Source: an uncultured Bacteroidota bacterium
GTDB lineage: Bacteria > Bacteroidota > Bacteroidia > Bacteroidales > UBA932
DNA length: 64,000 nt
Direction: 5' to 3'
NCBI GenBank assembly: GCA_937901965.1
Contig: CALGSW010000012.1
Location: forward strand, 1 to 64,000
A program made the position numbers and the translations under genes. Shown here piece by piece: positions 1 through 7,274 of this stretch (position 1 is its first letter; the number at the start of each line of letters is the position of its first letter). Under the pieces are notes generated by a model, which did not search any database, was not told where the DNA came from, and saw only the letters and a program-made list of their open reading frames with translations.

Positions 1-12
1 CCATCTTTTATC

Positions 13-53
13 AAAGAGTCTGATGACCAAAAATCATCAGACTCTTTTTTTTT
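13..53 (+). terminator. Strong intrinsic terminator
   Basis: A perfect 14-bp stem (13-26 with 34-47) encloses a 7-nt loop and runs into an uninterrupted T tract ending at 53. This is a textbook Rho-independent terminator for a plus-strand transcript entering from the left of the window. No gene of that transcript is visible here. Confidence 0.9.
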
Positions 54-82
54 GCCCGATTTCCACTGCACTTTGCATCCCT

Positions 83-373
83 CCCCGGTCAACCGCAGCC
101 CCTGCGGAACTTTTCCTCCTCGCTCTCTTCGTTCGCTGTGGCGGAGGTTCCTTCGTTCAAAGTACTGTCATTCACACCTTCCCCAGTCAACCGCAGCCCC
201 TGCGGAACTTTTCCTCCTCGCTCACTTCGCTTACTGTGGCGGAGGTTCCTTCGTTCAAAGTACTGTCATTCACACCTTCCCCAGTCAACCGCAGCCCTTG
301 CGGAACTTTTCCTCCTCGCTCACTTCGCTCACTGTGGCGGAGGTTCCTTCGTGCCTCGGTTGACTGGGGAAGG
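83..373. repeat. Three tandem 98-bp palindromic repeat units
   Basis: Units start at 83, 181 and 279, exactly 98 bp apart. Units 1 and 2 differ at about five positions, units 2 and 3 at about two, until unit 3 diverges near its end. Each unit has a left arm ending in CCAGTCAACCG (CCGGTCAACCG in unit 1), then a core with inverted GGAAC / GGAGGTTCC segments, then a linker. Only the third unit has the matching right arm: 275-291 pairs perfectly over 17 bp with 357-373. The block therefore looks like one palindromic element whose left part was tandemly amplified. Not a CRISPR array: there are no spacers. Confidence 0.85.
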
Positions 374-506
374 GTGTATTACATAGCTTTTCACCAAGTA
401 CGAGGAGTTGCGGACGTATTTGAGCGGTGCTTCGCCGTGTTAAGCCGTTCGGCAGAGCGATTTGTTCCGGTCTGTGCACAGGATTGGCCAGTCTGAGCAC
501 AGGCGT

Positions 507-627
507 GGGTGGGACGAACCTCTATGGGGTTGAATCCCATGGTGTTTCAAAACATAAATCTTTCATAATCAATAAATTGAGTTTTGTAATTAGCTCATTA
601 CGACATTGATGGAGGTTCGTCCCACCC
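507..627. repeat. Long inverted repeat with AT-rich centre
   Basis: A 16-bp perfect inverted repeat (507-522 and 612-627, GGGTGGGACGAACCTC and its complement) encloses about 89 bp of AT-rich sequence. Just inside the left arm is a small hairpin, ATGGG/CCCAT around 523-540. The centre contains no coding sequence I can support. It could be a structured RNA, a miniature mobile element or a recombination site. No target-site duplication is obvious. Confidence 0.7.
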
Positions 628-813
628 AAACCCGCAACCTCCGGAGTCAGCTATCCGGCCGAAGGCCTTAAAAACCGCGTAGCACCATATAAATCTTTAC
701 AAGGCGACTTGCACCCGCACGGCTGTAACAATCAGATTAAGAAAGAAATGACAATCAACCCGAGGGATCACCCCTCGGATAAAGTGTCAAACCCCTGCTA
801 TTCAGCTCATCCG

Positions 814-899
814 CAGTCATCCGCTTCCACTCCGGAACGATTCCTCCTCGCCGGCTTTGCCGTCTGCGGCGGGGGTTCCGTCGTGGTAGCGGATGACTG
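814..899. repeat. Palindromic element, second arm type
   Basis: Arms CAGTCATCCGCT (814-825) and AGCGGATGACTG (888-899) are a perfect 12-bp inverted repeat. The enclosed core (GGAACGATTCCTCCTCG ... GCGGGGGTTCC) resembles the core of the tandem units at 83-373, but the arm sequence is different. Confidence 0.75.
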
Positions 900-927
900 G
901 CAAGAATTCCTGCATACCCTTTCAAAG

Positions 928-1016
928 AGTAGTCCGCATAACTGAAGGAGTCTCCGCCACAGCGAACGAAGGGAAGGGAGCGAGAAGGAAAAACTCCGGA
1001 AGTTATGCGGATACTC
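928..1016. repeat. Palindromic element, third arm type, reverse orientation
   Basis: Arms TCCGCATAACT (933-943) and AGTTATGCGGA (1001-1011) pair perfectly over 11 bp; the pairing extends outward past one bulged base. Read on the minus strand, the enclosed core (TTTTTCCTTCTCGCTC ... CTGTGGCGGAG) matches the core of the other elements. It is therefore a third member of the family in inverted orientation, about 120 bp upstream of the hydrogenase promoter. Confidence 0.75.
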
Positions 1017-1133
1017 TGTGAATACAGAGTAAGATTATTAGCTTATGTTCTCTTATACAGGCTAATGTATGATGTTACATACCGGACACATAAAATATCT
1101 AATATTTTTGTGATAAATCATAAGTTCTTTGCC

Positions 1134-1141
1134 TACATTTG
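1134..1141 (+). promoter_or_regulatory. Bacteroidota -7 element for hydrogenase operon
   Basis: TACATTTG is a perfect match to TAnnTTTG and lies 22 bp before the ATG at 1164. A candidate -33 TTTG ends at 1110, with a rather long 23-bp spacer. The position argues for translation starting at 1164, because an upstream start at 1005 would lie before the promoter. Confidence 0.55.
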
Positions 1142-1163
1142 CGGCCGAAAAATCAATAAATAT

Positions 1164-2579
1164 ATGTACCATCAGGCAACAGAGATTAGAAGAGAATTAT
1201 TGAGGAGAGTTTGCGAATTGACTTTCAATGAGGAGCTGGAAGCGGAAATTGACAGAATACCGCTGCATATGAGGCCCCGAATTACTGAATTAAGCCGTTG
1301 TTGTGTTCATAAAGACAGAGCAGTAATTAAATACAGGGTAATGACAATACTCGGATTTAATGTAACAGATGAGACGGATGAACTAACCAGACTCAGCGAG
1401 TATGCCAGGATGTCCCGCGAGAGAAAAGACTTTACAGATGTAATGCTCACAGTTGTTGATGAAGCATGCAGTTCTTGTGTAAAGCAAAATTATACTGTAA
1501 CAAATCTTTGTAAGGGTTGTGTTGGTCATCCATGTACGTACGCATGTAATAAGGATGCAATTACAATGAATCGCAGGGCAAAAATAGACCCCTCTATGTG
1601 TGTGAATTGTGGCAGATGCCTCTCTGCATGCCCTTTTCATGCAATTGTCTATACACCGGTACCATGCGAGGAGGCATGTCCTGTGGGGGCAATTTCTAAA
1701 AATGATTTAGGGGTAGAGGTAATTGACTGGAATAAATGTGTTTATTGCGGCAAATGTAAAGAAGCTTGTTCATTTGGAGCAATAATGGAAAAGACTTATC
1801 TGGTTCAGATTGCTGAAGAGATGAAAAATCCGGCAAAGAGGCTTGTAGCAATGGTGGCCCCTGCATTTGCAGGACAGTACGACCAGCCATTTGAGAGGGT
1901 TTTGGCTGCCGTAAAAAAGAGTGGATTTGATGAGGTAGTGGAGGTTGCAATGGGTGCAAATATAACATCCAGAAAAGAGGCCGATGAATGGATCGAGCGG
2001 GTAAAGGAGGGTGGCACCCCTTTTATGACTACATCCTGTTGCCCGTCATACAAAGCCTGGGCAGAGAAGCACCTCCCCACATTAGTCCCTTATATCTCAC
2101 ATACAAAAAGTCCTGTGGCATATACAGCAGAGTCAATTAAAAAGTCAGAGCCGGATTCAGTTACAGTGTTCATTAGCCCATGTATTGCAAAAAGAGTAGA
2201 GGGTTTTTATGATGAAAATATTGACTATGTAATAACTTTTGAAGAGATGGCCGCAATTATTGAAGCAAAGGGAATTAACATTGAGGCATGTGAACCGCAG
2301 GGACTATCTTCAGAGATTGAAAAAAGTGGACGATATTATGCAAAGACAGGCGGTGTAGCTAATTCGGTGGCACAGTATCTGCAGGAGAAGGAGGGATTTT
2401 CATCGCTGGTTGTTAACGGACTTGATAAGGAGTCCGTGAAAATGTTAAAAAATATTGCTCAAACCGGTAAAGCTGAAGCCAACATGATTGAAGTTATGAT
2501 GTGTCAGGGAGGATGTGTAAACGGATGCAGCACAATATCGGATTATAAGGCGGCTACCAGAAGGCTGCAAAAAATATGA
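1164..2579 (+). CDS. Monomeric [FeFe]-hydrogenase, group B type
   Basis: Catalytic-type iron hydrogenase (471 aa) that interconverts protons and H2, probably cytoplasmic with ferredoxin as partner. The frame opens at 1005, but I place the start at 1164 (MYHQATEIRR) because of the promoter at 1134 and the unconvincing upstream residues. Cysteine clusters at about 116-128, 146-156, 168-172 and 192-202 bind ferredoxin-type [4Fe-4S] clusters. H-cluster motifs follow: TSCCPS (C292 would be the proton-relay Cys, C293 a ligand), SPCIAKRVE (C340, K343, E346) and MMCQGGCVNG (C447, C451). TSCCPS and SPCIAK spellings fit group B rather than group A. It is followed after 4 bp by the sensory hydrogenase gene. 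HydE, HydF and HydG maturases are not in the window. Confidence 0.9.
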   Translation: MYHQATEIRRELLRRVCELTFNEELEAEIDRIPLHMRPRITELSRCCVHKDRAVIKYRVMTILGFNVTDETDELTRLSEYARMSRERKDFTDVMLTVVDEACSSCVKQNYTVTNLCKGCVGHPCTYACNKDAITMNRRAKIDPSMCVNCGRCLSACPFHAIVYTPVPCEEACPVGAISKNDLGVEVIDWNKCVYCGKCKEACSFGAIMEKTYLVQIAEEMKNPAKRLVAMVAPAFAGQYDQPFERVLAAVKKSGFDEVVEVAMGANITSRKEADEWIERVKEGGTPFMTTSCCPSYKAWAEKHLPTLVPYISHTKSPVAYTAESIKKSEPDSVTVFISPCIAKRVEGFYDENIDYVITFEEMAAIIEAKGINIEACEPQGLSSEIEKSGRYYAKTGGVANSVAQYLQEKEGFSSLVVNGLDKESVKMLKNIAQTGKAEANMIEVMMCQGGCVNGCSTISDYKAATRRLQKI

Positions 2580-2583
2580 TGTT

Positions 2584-4302
2584 ATGGAACGGGATTTAGT
2601 AATTTACACAGAGAAGATCAATTGTCAGGATTGTTACAAATGTATAAAGGTTTGTCCCGTAAAGTCAATAAAGGTTGAGGACTTCAGTGCCTCGGTTATT
2701 AATGATACTTGTATTTATTGTGGTCAGTGTATAAATGCCTGTCCTGCAGGTGCAAAAAAATACAGAGAGGAGCTAGAGACGGTTCGTGATTGGCTTAATC
2801 ATGGTTATGATGTTATTGCGTGTCTGGCTCCCTCTTTTGTGTCTGATTTTGACAATGTTTCGTTTGTTAACTTTATAAAAGCCTTTCATGCGCTAGGATT
2901 CTCTGCTGTATCTGAAACAGCTCTTGGAGCAGATCTGGTTGCAAAGGCAACTGCCGGGCACCTTGATGAGAGGCAAAGTGGTGTTTTGATTGCCACTTGT
3001 TGTCCATCTGTCGTAAACTATATAAAGATATACTATCCGGAACTTGAGGAGTCTCTTGCGCCATTCGTCTCACCTATGATAGCTCACGCAAGAATGCTCA
3101 GATCAGGCGGCTGGAGAAATTCTAAACTTGTGTTTATTGGACCCTGTATTGCAAAGAAGCAGGAGTCTGATGTTTATGGAGGAGAAATTGATGCAGTTCT
3201 TACTTTTGAAGAGTTGAGAGAGCTACTGGAGCTTGAGGGGGTTAACTTCCAGGACATGGACAGAATTGAACTCCCGGATAACTTTGTTATAGGGGCCTCA
3301 GAGAGGGCTGGCCTTTTTCCGGTTGATAGCGGAATGATAAGCACAATGTGCGGAGAGATACGACCTGTAGATTCAGGATATATGAGTTTTTCGGGGATGC
3401 AGTCTGTAATGGAAATTTGCGGTGAGTTGTCTTCATGGACACCGGACAAAAGAGTTTTTATTGAGCTAATGGCATGTGATGGTGGTTGTATTAAGGGGCC
3501 GGCTACTGCTAAAAGCCCGGGAGTCGCCGGTAAAAGGAATAGGTTGCTCAATGATTTTGATATTTTCAAACGTTCCGGACTTTCTGTTCCCCTGAGTCAC
3601 TCAGAAATTGATATCTCAAACAGTAAATATAAGATACCATACAAAATTAACTGTTTATACAGCGAAGAGGAGATTAAAGGGGTGCTTGTATCTATGGGAA
3701 AACAGAGTAAATCAGACGAACTGAACTGTTCAGGTTGCGGTTATGATAATTGCCGTGCATATGCATTGGCTATTCTGGAGGGGAAAGCAGAAAGAGAGAT
3801 GTGTATATCTCAGATGAGAAAAGAGGCTCAGAATAAGGCTTCAATTCTGTTAAGAAAAATGCCGTATGGAGTTGTGTTAGCAGATGAAAATTTAAGGGTT
3901 GTCGATACAAATGAAAAATTCATTGAGATGGGAGGAGGGGAGTTAAAGATGATATCTGAAGCATTAGGTGGTCTTGCCGGTGCAGATTTGAAGAAGATAA
4001 TTCCATATTATAAATATTTTTCAGCGGTTCTGACTTCAGGCGAAGAGAACAGAGAATTTGATGTCAGAGAGGAGGGTAGGAATCTGTCTCTGTCTGTAAT
4101 ATCAATTCAGCCGCATAAGCTTGTATGTGGGGTTATTCAGAATATGGATGACTCACAGGTTATAAAGGATATAATTTCCGATAAGATAAAAGAGGTAATC
4201 AGGCATAATGCTGAATCGGTACAGAGAATTGCTTTCATTCTGGGAGAGAGTGCATCATTTACTGAAAGTGTACTTAACTCTGTCGTTGAGAAGAAGAGAT
4301 AA
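2584..4302 (+). CDS. Sensory [FeFe]-hydrogenase with PAS domain (group C type)
   Basis: Putative H2 sensor (572 aa). In order: two [4Fe-4S] ferredoxin motifs (Cys 14/17/20/24 and 43/46/49/53); an H-cluster domain with ATCCPS (C139, C140), GPCIAKKQE (C188, K191, E194) and MACDGGC (C298, C302); a further four-Cys Fe-S motif (C382, C385, C390, C407); then a PAS-like segment from about 420 to 525 and a short helical tail. This layout matches HydS-type group C hydrogenases, in which the H-cluster senses H2 and a C-terminal module passes the signal on. Both cysteines of the CC pair are retained. It sits between the catalytic-type hydrogenase and a PP2C phosphatase (6-bp gap), so H2 sensing probably controls the phosphatase. 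There is no kinase domain. Confidence 0.88.
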   Translation: MERDLVIYTEKINCQDCYKCIKVCPVKSIKVEDFSASVINDTCIYCGQCINACPAGAKKYREELETVRDWLNHGYDVIACLAPSFVSDFDNVSFVNFIKAFHALGFSAVSETALGADLVAKATAGHLDERQSGVLIATCCPSVVNYIKIYYPELEESLAPFVSPMIAHARMLRSGGWRNSKLVFIGPCIAKKQESDVYGGEIDAVLTFEELRELLELEGVNFQDMDRIELPDNFVIGASERAGLFPVDSGMISTMCGEIRPVDSGYMSFSGMQSVMEICGELSSWTPDKRVFIELMACDGGCIKGPATAKSPGVAGKRNRLLNDFDIFKRSGLSVPLSHSEIDISNSKYKIPYKINCLYSEEEIKGVLVSMGKQSKSDELNCSGCGYDNCRAYALAILEGKAEREMCISQMRKEAQNKASILLRKMPYGVVLADENLRVVDTNEKFIEMGGGELKMISEALGGLAGADLKKIIPYYKYFSAVLTSGEENREFDVREEGRNLSLSVISIQPHKLVCGVIQNMDDSQVIKDIISDKIKEVIRHNAESVQRIAFILGESASFTESVLNSVVEKKR

Positions 4303-4308
4303 CAAACA

Positions 4309-5529
4309 ATGATAAAATCTGAAGTTATGTTCTTTGGAACAGAAGAAGATCAGTTCTTTATAGAAATAGCACATACTCAGGAGTATAAAAGCGGACATAT
4401 AGTTGGTGGAGATACTTTTCTATCCAAGAGTATCTCGGGAGGAGAGAGATTTGGAGCAATTTTATCAGACGGTCTCGGCAGCGGTATCCGGGCGAATGTT
4501 CTCAGTACACTTACTGCCTCTATGGCTATGAATTACATGCTCCATAACAGACCGCTATCAGATTCTCTTAGTACCATTATGGATACTCTACCAGAGGATG
4601 CAGGTGAGAAAATAAGTTACGCAACCTGTTCAATGTTTGACATAGATAAAAGTGGTGAAGCTCATATTGTAGAATATGATAATCCGGATTATATACTTTT
4701 AAGAGGATATAGGCACTTTGAAACGAGAAAAAAGTCGGTAAAGATTAAAACCAGGCAAGGTGTCAGATCAATGTTAGAGAGCAGAGTAATGTTATTTAAG
4801 GGAGACAGGCTGGTCTTCTTAAGTGACGGAGTAACTCAGAGCGGGCTTGGCAGTTCTCAGCATCCTGCAGGTTGGGAAAGAGGAGGAGTCATATCATTTC
4901 TTGAAGATTTTGTAGCAAAACATCCGGAGGTATCTGCTAAAGAACTCTCAAAAGTTGTTATGCAAAAGGCTCTTCATAACGATTTCTTTATTGCAAAAGA
5001 TGATATAACCTGCGCAGTGGTTTATTTGCGTGCTCCCAGAAGAGTTCTGATTTGCACAGGCCCACCCTTTGATAATGGCAGAGATAAAGAGATGGCTCAG
5101 ATTTTTGAGAGCTATCCCGGAAAAAAAGTTGTGTGCGGGGGGACAACAGCGCAGATTTTATCAAGAGAGTTGGGTAAAAGAATTTCAGGAGATGGTCGGC
5201 AACAGGTAAAGGCAATGCTCCCTTCAACAGCTAAAATGGATGGAGCAGAATTTGTCACAGAAGGTATACTTACTCTCGGTCATCTGGCTGATTTACTTCA
5301 GAACTGGAGAGAGGGGGACAAAATAGAGGAATCTCCTGCCGGTGATATCCTTAGACTGCTTCTTTCAAATGATGTCATTGATATTCTCATGGGTACAAGG
5401 ATTAATGAAGCTCACTATGACCCTTCACTACCCGTAGAGATGGAGATAAGAAGGAATCTTGTACGCAGACTTAAAGTGCTCCTTGAGGGTGGAAATTTTA
5501 TGAAACGTGTAAGAATTAAGTATATTTAA
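4309..5529 (+). CDS. SpoIIE-type PP2C serine phosphatase
   Basis: A 406-aa protein phosphatase of the SpoIIE/PP2C fold. Metal-binding motifs are visible: GGDTF (D35), ILSDGLGSG (D54), VFLSDGVTQSG near residue 173, and DDITCAVVYL near 230. The C-terminal third (about 245-406) has no motif I recognise. It has no membrane segment and no sensor domain, so its input probably comes from the PAS hydrogenase encoded 6 bp upstream. Enzymes of this family usually dephosphorylate anti-sigma-factor antagonists (STAS proteins). No STAS or RsbW-like gene lies in the window, so the substrate is unknown. Confidence 0.85.
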   Translation: MIKSEVMFFGTEEDQFFIEIAHTQEYKSGHIVGGDTFLSKSISGGERFGAILSDGLGSGIRANVLSTLTASMAMNYMLHNRPLSDSLSTIMDTLPEDAGEKISYATCSMFDIDKSGEAHIVEYDNPDYILLRGYRHFETRKKSVKIKTRQGVRSMLESRVMLFKGDRLVFLSDGVTQSGLGSSQHPAGWERGGVISFLEDFVAKHPEVSAKELSKVVMQKALHNDFFIAKDDITCAVVYLRAPRRVLICTGPPFDNGRDKEMAQIFESYPGKKVVCGGTTAQILSRELGKRISGDGRQQVKAMLPSTAKMDGAEFVTEGILTLGHLADLLQNWREGDKIEESPAGDILRLLLSNDVIDILMGTRINEAHYDPSLPVEMEIRRNLVRRLKVLLEGGNFMKRVRIKYI

Positions 5530-5560
5530 GAAATTTTTATAATCTCTTAAATATACAATT

Positions 5561-6451
5561 ATGAGAAGCTTCAGATACAATTATTCACAGCTGCCAATCT
5601 TTTTGTTAATTCTCTCTTTACCTGTTTTAGTGCAATGCGGTCAAAGAAGAGTTGAAAACGTGTTAGTAGAGGATCTCCTCCCTGAGTGGACTTTTACTAA
5701 AGGGATAGAGGGTCCTGCAATTGATATGAACGGTAACCTGTATGCTGTAAATTATGCTGAACAGGGTACTATTGGGGTGGTCTCTCCAGATGGAGAAGCC
5801 TCTCTTTTTATAAAATTGCCTGAAGGTTCTGTAGGGAACGGAATCAGGTTTGACAAGGAGGGGAATATGTATATTGCAGATTATAAGAAGCATAATATTC
5901 TTAAAGTAAGCAGCTCAACAAAAGAAATTTCTGTTTTTGCACACGATAGCACAATGAATCAGCCAAATGACATTGCAATCTCACCTGTCTCAGAGTTTCT
6001 GTATGCAAGTGACCCAAACTGGAAAGACTCTACTGGAAAGTTATGGATGGTTGATCGTTTAGGTAAAGTTATTTTACTTGAGGCTAATATGGGTACTACA
6101 AACGGTATTGAAGTGAGTCCTGATGGTAAAAAACTTTATGTAAATGAATCAATCCAAAGGAATGTATGGGTTTATGACATATTAAATGATGGAAGTATTA
6201 CCAACAAAAGACTTTTTATGAAATTTGAGGATTTTGGGATGGATGGTATGAGGTGTGATTCAGCAGGAAATCTTTATATTACACGCCATGGAAAAGGTAC
6301 TTTGGCAATTTTTTCGCCACAGGGTGAGCTTGTAGAAGAGATTCCTTTGAAAGGCAAGCTGTGTTCAAATGTTGTACTATCTTCAGACGAGAAAAAGGCA
6401 TACATTACAATGGCAGACAGAGGTATGTTTGAAATCGCGAATTTGATGTAA
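5561..6451 (+). CDS. SMP-30/NHL-like beta-propeller lipoprotein
   Basis: A 296-aa exported protein. The N-terminus is hydrophobic and ends in a plausible lipobox (LVQC, Cys 26), so it is probably lipid-anchored. The rest consists of repeated blade motifs such as GNLYAVNYAEQG, GNMYIADYKKHN, GKKLYVNES and GNLYITRHGKG, as in SMP-30/gluconolactonase and NHL propellers. Substrate or binding partner cannot be read from sequence. It follows the phosphatase by 31 bp with no terminator or clear promoter between, so it may be cotranscribed with the hydrogenase operon, although no functional link is evident. Confidence 0.75.
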   Translation: MRSFRYNYSQLPIFLLILSLPVLVQCGQRRVENVLVEDLLPEWTFTKGIEGPAIDMNGNLYAVNYAEQGTIGVVSPDGEASLFIKLPEGSVGNGIRFDKEGNMYIADYKKHNILKVSSSTKEISVFAHDSTMNQPNDIAISPVSEFLYASDPNWKDSTGKLWMVDRLGKVILLEANMGTTNGIEVSPDGKKLYVNESIQRNVWVYDILNDGSITNKRLFMKFEDFGMDGMRCDSAGNLYITRHGKGTLAIFSPQGELVEEIPLKGKLCSNVVLSSDEKKAYITMADRGMFEIANLM

Positions 6452-6523
6452 AATAAATTTACGCAGTGTAAAAAAATATTTTACACTTTGCTTGGAATGT
6501 AAAATATTTTTTTTACTTTTGCT
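6448..6523 (+). promoter_or_regulatory. Three GTAAA/TTTAC dyads and a -7 element
   Basis: Three inverted repeats lie in 71 bp: GTAAA-N5-TTTAC (6448-6462), GTGTAAAA-N7-TTTTACAC (6466-6488) and GTAAA-N8-TTTAC (6501-6518). The last overlaps TACTTTTG (6516-6523), a match to TAnnTTTG 17 bp before the ATG at 6541. The arrangement looks like cooperative operators over a promoter. The same half-sites recur, in the opposite order, in the duplicated pilin leaders. Confidence 0.55.
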
Positions 6524-6540
6524 CTCAGAAAGACGAGAGC

Positions 6541-6945
6541 ATGTTACACACAACATTCATAAAGATTTTAACAGTTTCAGCAGCGATGCTACTCTCGTTT
6601 GCCGCTTTTTCTCAGGTTAAAGTAACAGGTCAGGTGTTTGCAGAGGTTGTGGAATCAGTGAGTGCAAGATCAAATGTTGTTACTGATATTAAAGCTGATA
6701 TTTCTCAAAACGGAAATAATAATTTAGATCTGGGATCAATTACCCTATCTTCAGGTTCACAAATATCTTATAATGTCATGATGTCAAAATCATCTATTTC
6801 TGATTCAAAGGGTGAAATGCTGAACATGGATATATATTCAACAACTACAGAAAACTCAGTTGTTGAGATTAAAGGTAGGATAGCAGATAGTAACCATAAT
6901 GGTGAATATAAGGGTTCCTATACAATGATATTCGCTTATAATTAG
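6541..6945 (+). CDS. Small DUF4402-like secreted pilin-type protein
   Basis: A 134-aa protein with a Sec signal peptide (cleavage after AAFSQ). The mature part is beta-rich and ends in GEYKGSYTMIFAYN, the closing strand pattern shared with the neighbouring DUF4402-type proteins (G-x-Y-x-G-x-Y, then alternating hydrophobics). It is shorter than its neighbours and lacks the clear L-x-F-G core, so it may be a minor subunit, anchor or length regulator. It has its own promoter region with three operator-like dyads and its own terminator, so it is transcribed separately from the genes behind it. Confidence 0.65.
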   Translation: MLHTTFIKILTVSAAMLLSFAAFSQVKVTGQVFAEVVESVSARSNVVTDIKADISQNGNNNLDLGSITLSSGSQISYNVMMSKSSISDSKGEMLNMDIYSTTTENSVVEIKGRIADSNHNGEYKGSYTMIFAYN

Positions 6946-6977
6946 GTTGACAGTAAAGTAGTTTTTCTAAGTAAGGT

Positions 6978-7003
6978 AAGGCGGCCGTGAGGTCGCCTTT
7001 TTT
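6978..7003 (+). terminator. Intrinsic terminator after first pilin-like gene
   Basis: A 9-bp stem (6978-6986 with 6991-6999, one G-T pair) with GTGA loop is followed by six T residues. It ends the transcript of the gene at 6541. The hairpin is also the left boundary of the duplicated block; the second copy at 8474-8499 ends the gene at 7919. Confidence 0.85.
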
Positions 7004-7274
7004 GTTATTTGTTCGCAATAAAAATGTCTTTGACGGTATAAAAATTTTACGTTGATGTAAAGAAATCTTTGGCGAAAAAAAGTCTAAAAAATAATTTTTA
7101 AGAATTTTAAAAATTTTTAGCACGACTTAAAGCACAGTAGTACAATTAGATAGAGTTGTTTCTGATAATATGGCAATCATCGTGCCACAATTTTTTTTGT
7201 TCACGGCATATTTTGTGATTTATAATGGTCAGAAGTAAAATTGAAAAACAAAAAAGAATAAAAAAATAACAATT
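7004..7274 (+). promoter_or_regulatory. Long AT-rich leader of duplicated pilin gene, with dyads
   Basis: This gene-free stretch (with the terminator, 6946-7274) holds a TTTAC-N6-GTAAA dyad at 7046-7061, using the half-sites seen upstream of 6541. It also holds a long inverted repeat: AAAAATTTTTAGCACGA (7109-7125) can pair imperfectly with 7180-7198, which ends in eight T residues. Read as RNA the latter would be an attenuator-like hairpin; read as DNA its right arm overlaps a sigma-54-like promoter. No perfect TAnnTTTG lies close to the ATG at 7275. The identical copy is at 8500-8770. Confidence 0.5.
7171..7186 (+). promoter_or_regulatory. Sigma-54-like -24/-12 promoter
   Basis: TGGCA-N7-TGC matches the sigma-54 consensus (TGGCACG-N4-TTGC) at its most conserved bases: GG at 7172-7173 and GC at 7184-7185, with the correct 12-bp spacing. 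The predicted start near 7197 gives a leader of about 78 nt before the pilin ATG. An AAA+ sigma-54 activator gene lies convergently beside the usher gene at the end of the locus. The TTTAC/GTAAA dyad about 110-125 bp upstream is where an activator site would be expected. Only eight consensus bases support the site. Confidence 0.45.

Larger units (their letters stand above)
54..1163. other. Non-coding repeat island
   Basis: About 1.1 kb between the left-edge terminator and the first hydrogenase gene shows no credible gene. Open frames here are short, proline/serine-rich translations of palindromic repeats with no signal peptide or domain. Besides the repeats listed separately there is a 13-bp near-direct repeat (470-482 and 491-503, one mismatch, period 21) and a small hairpin near 762-779. 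The stretch 380-506 is more GC-rich than the genes and may be structured. I recognise no known RNA family in it. Confidence 0.7.

Noticed and set aside
83..373. CRISPR array
   Set aside because: The 98-bp units are directly abutting with no unique spacers, and the unit is far longer than a CRISPR repeat. No cas genes are present.
23..945. Several open reading frames in the left-edge repeat island
   Set aside because: They are in-frame readings of palindromic repeats, overlap each other in different frames, and show no domain, signal peptide or promoter.
1005..1163. 53-residue N-terminal extension of the hydrogenase
   Set aside because: It runs through a palindromic element and the promoter at 1134. 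The residues do not resemble hydrogenase sequence, and the start at 1164 fits better.
2580..2583. Frameshift splitting one hydrogenase gene in two
   Set aside because: Both products carry complete H-cluster domains with all ligands, so these are two genes rather than one broken gene.
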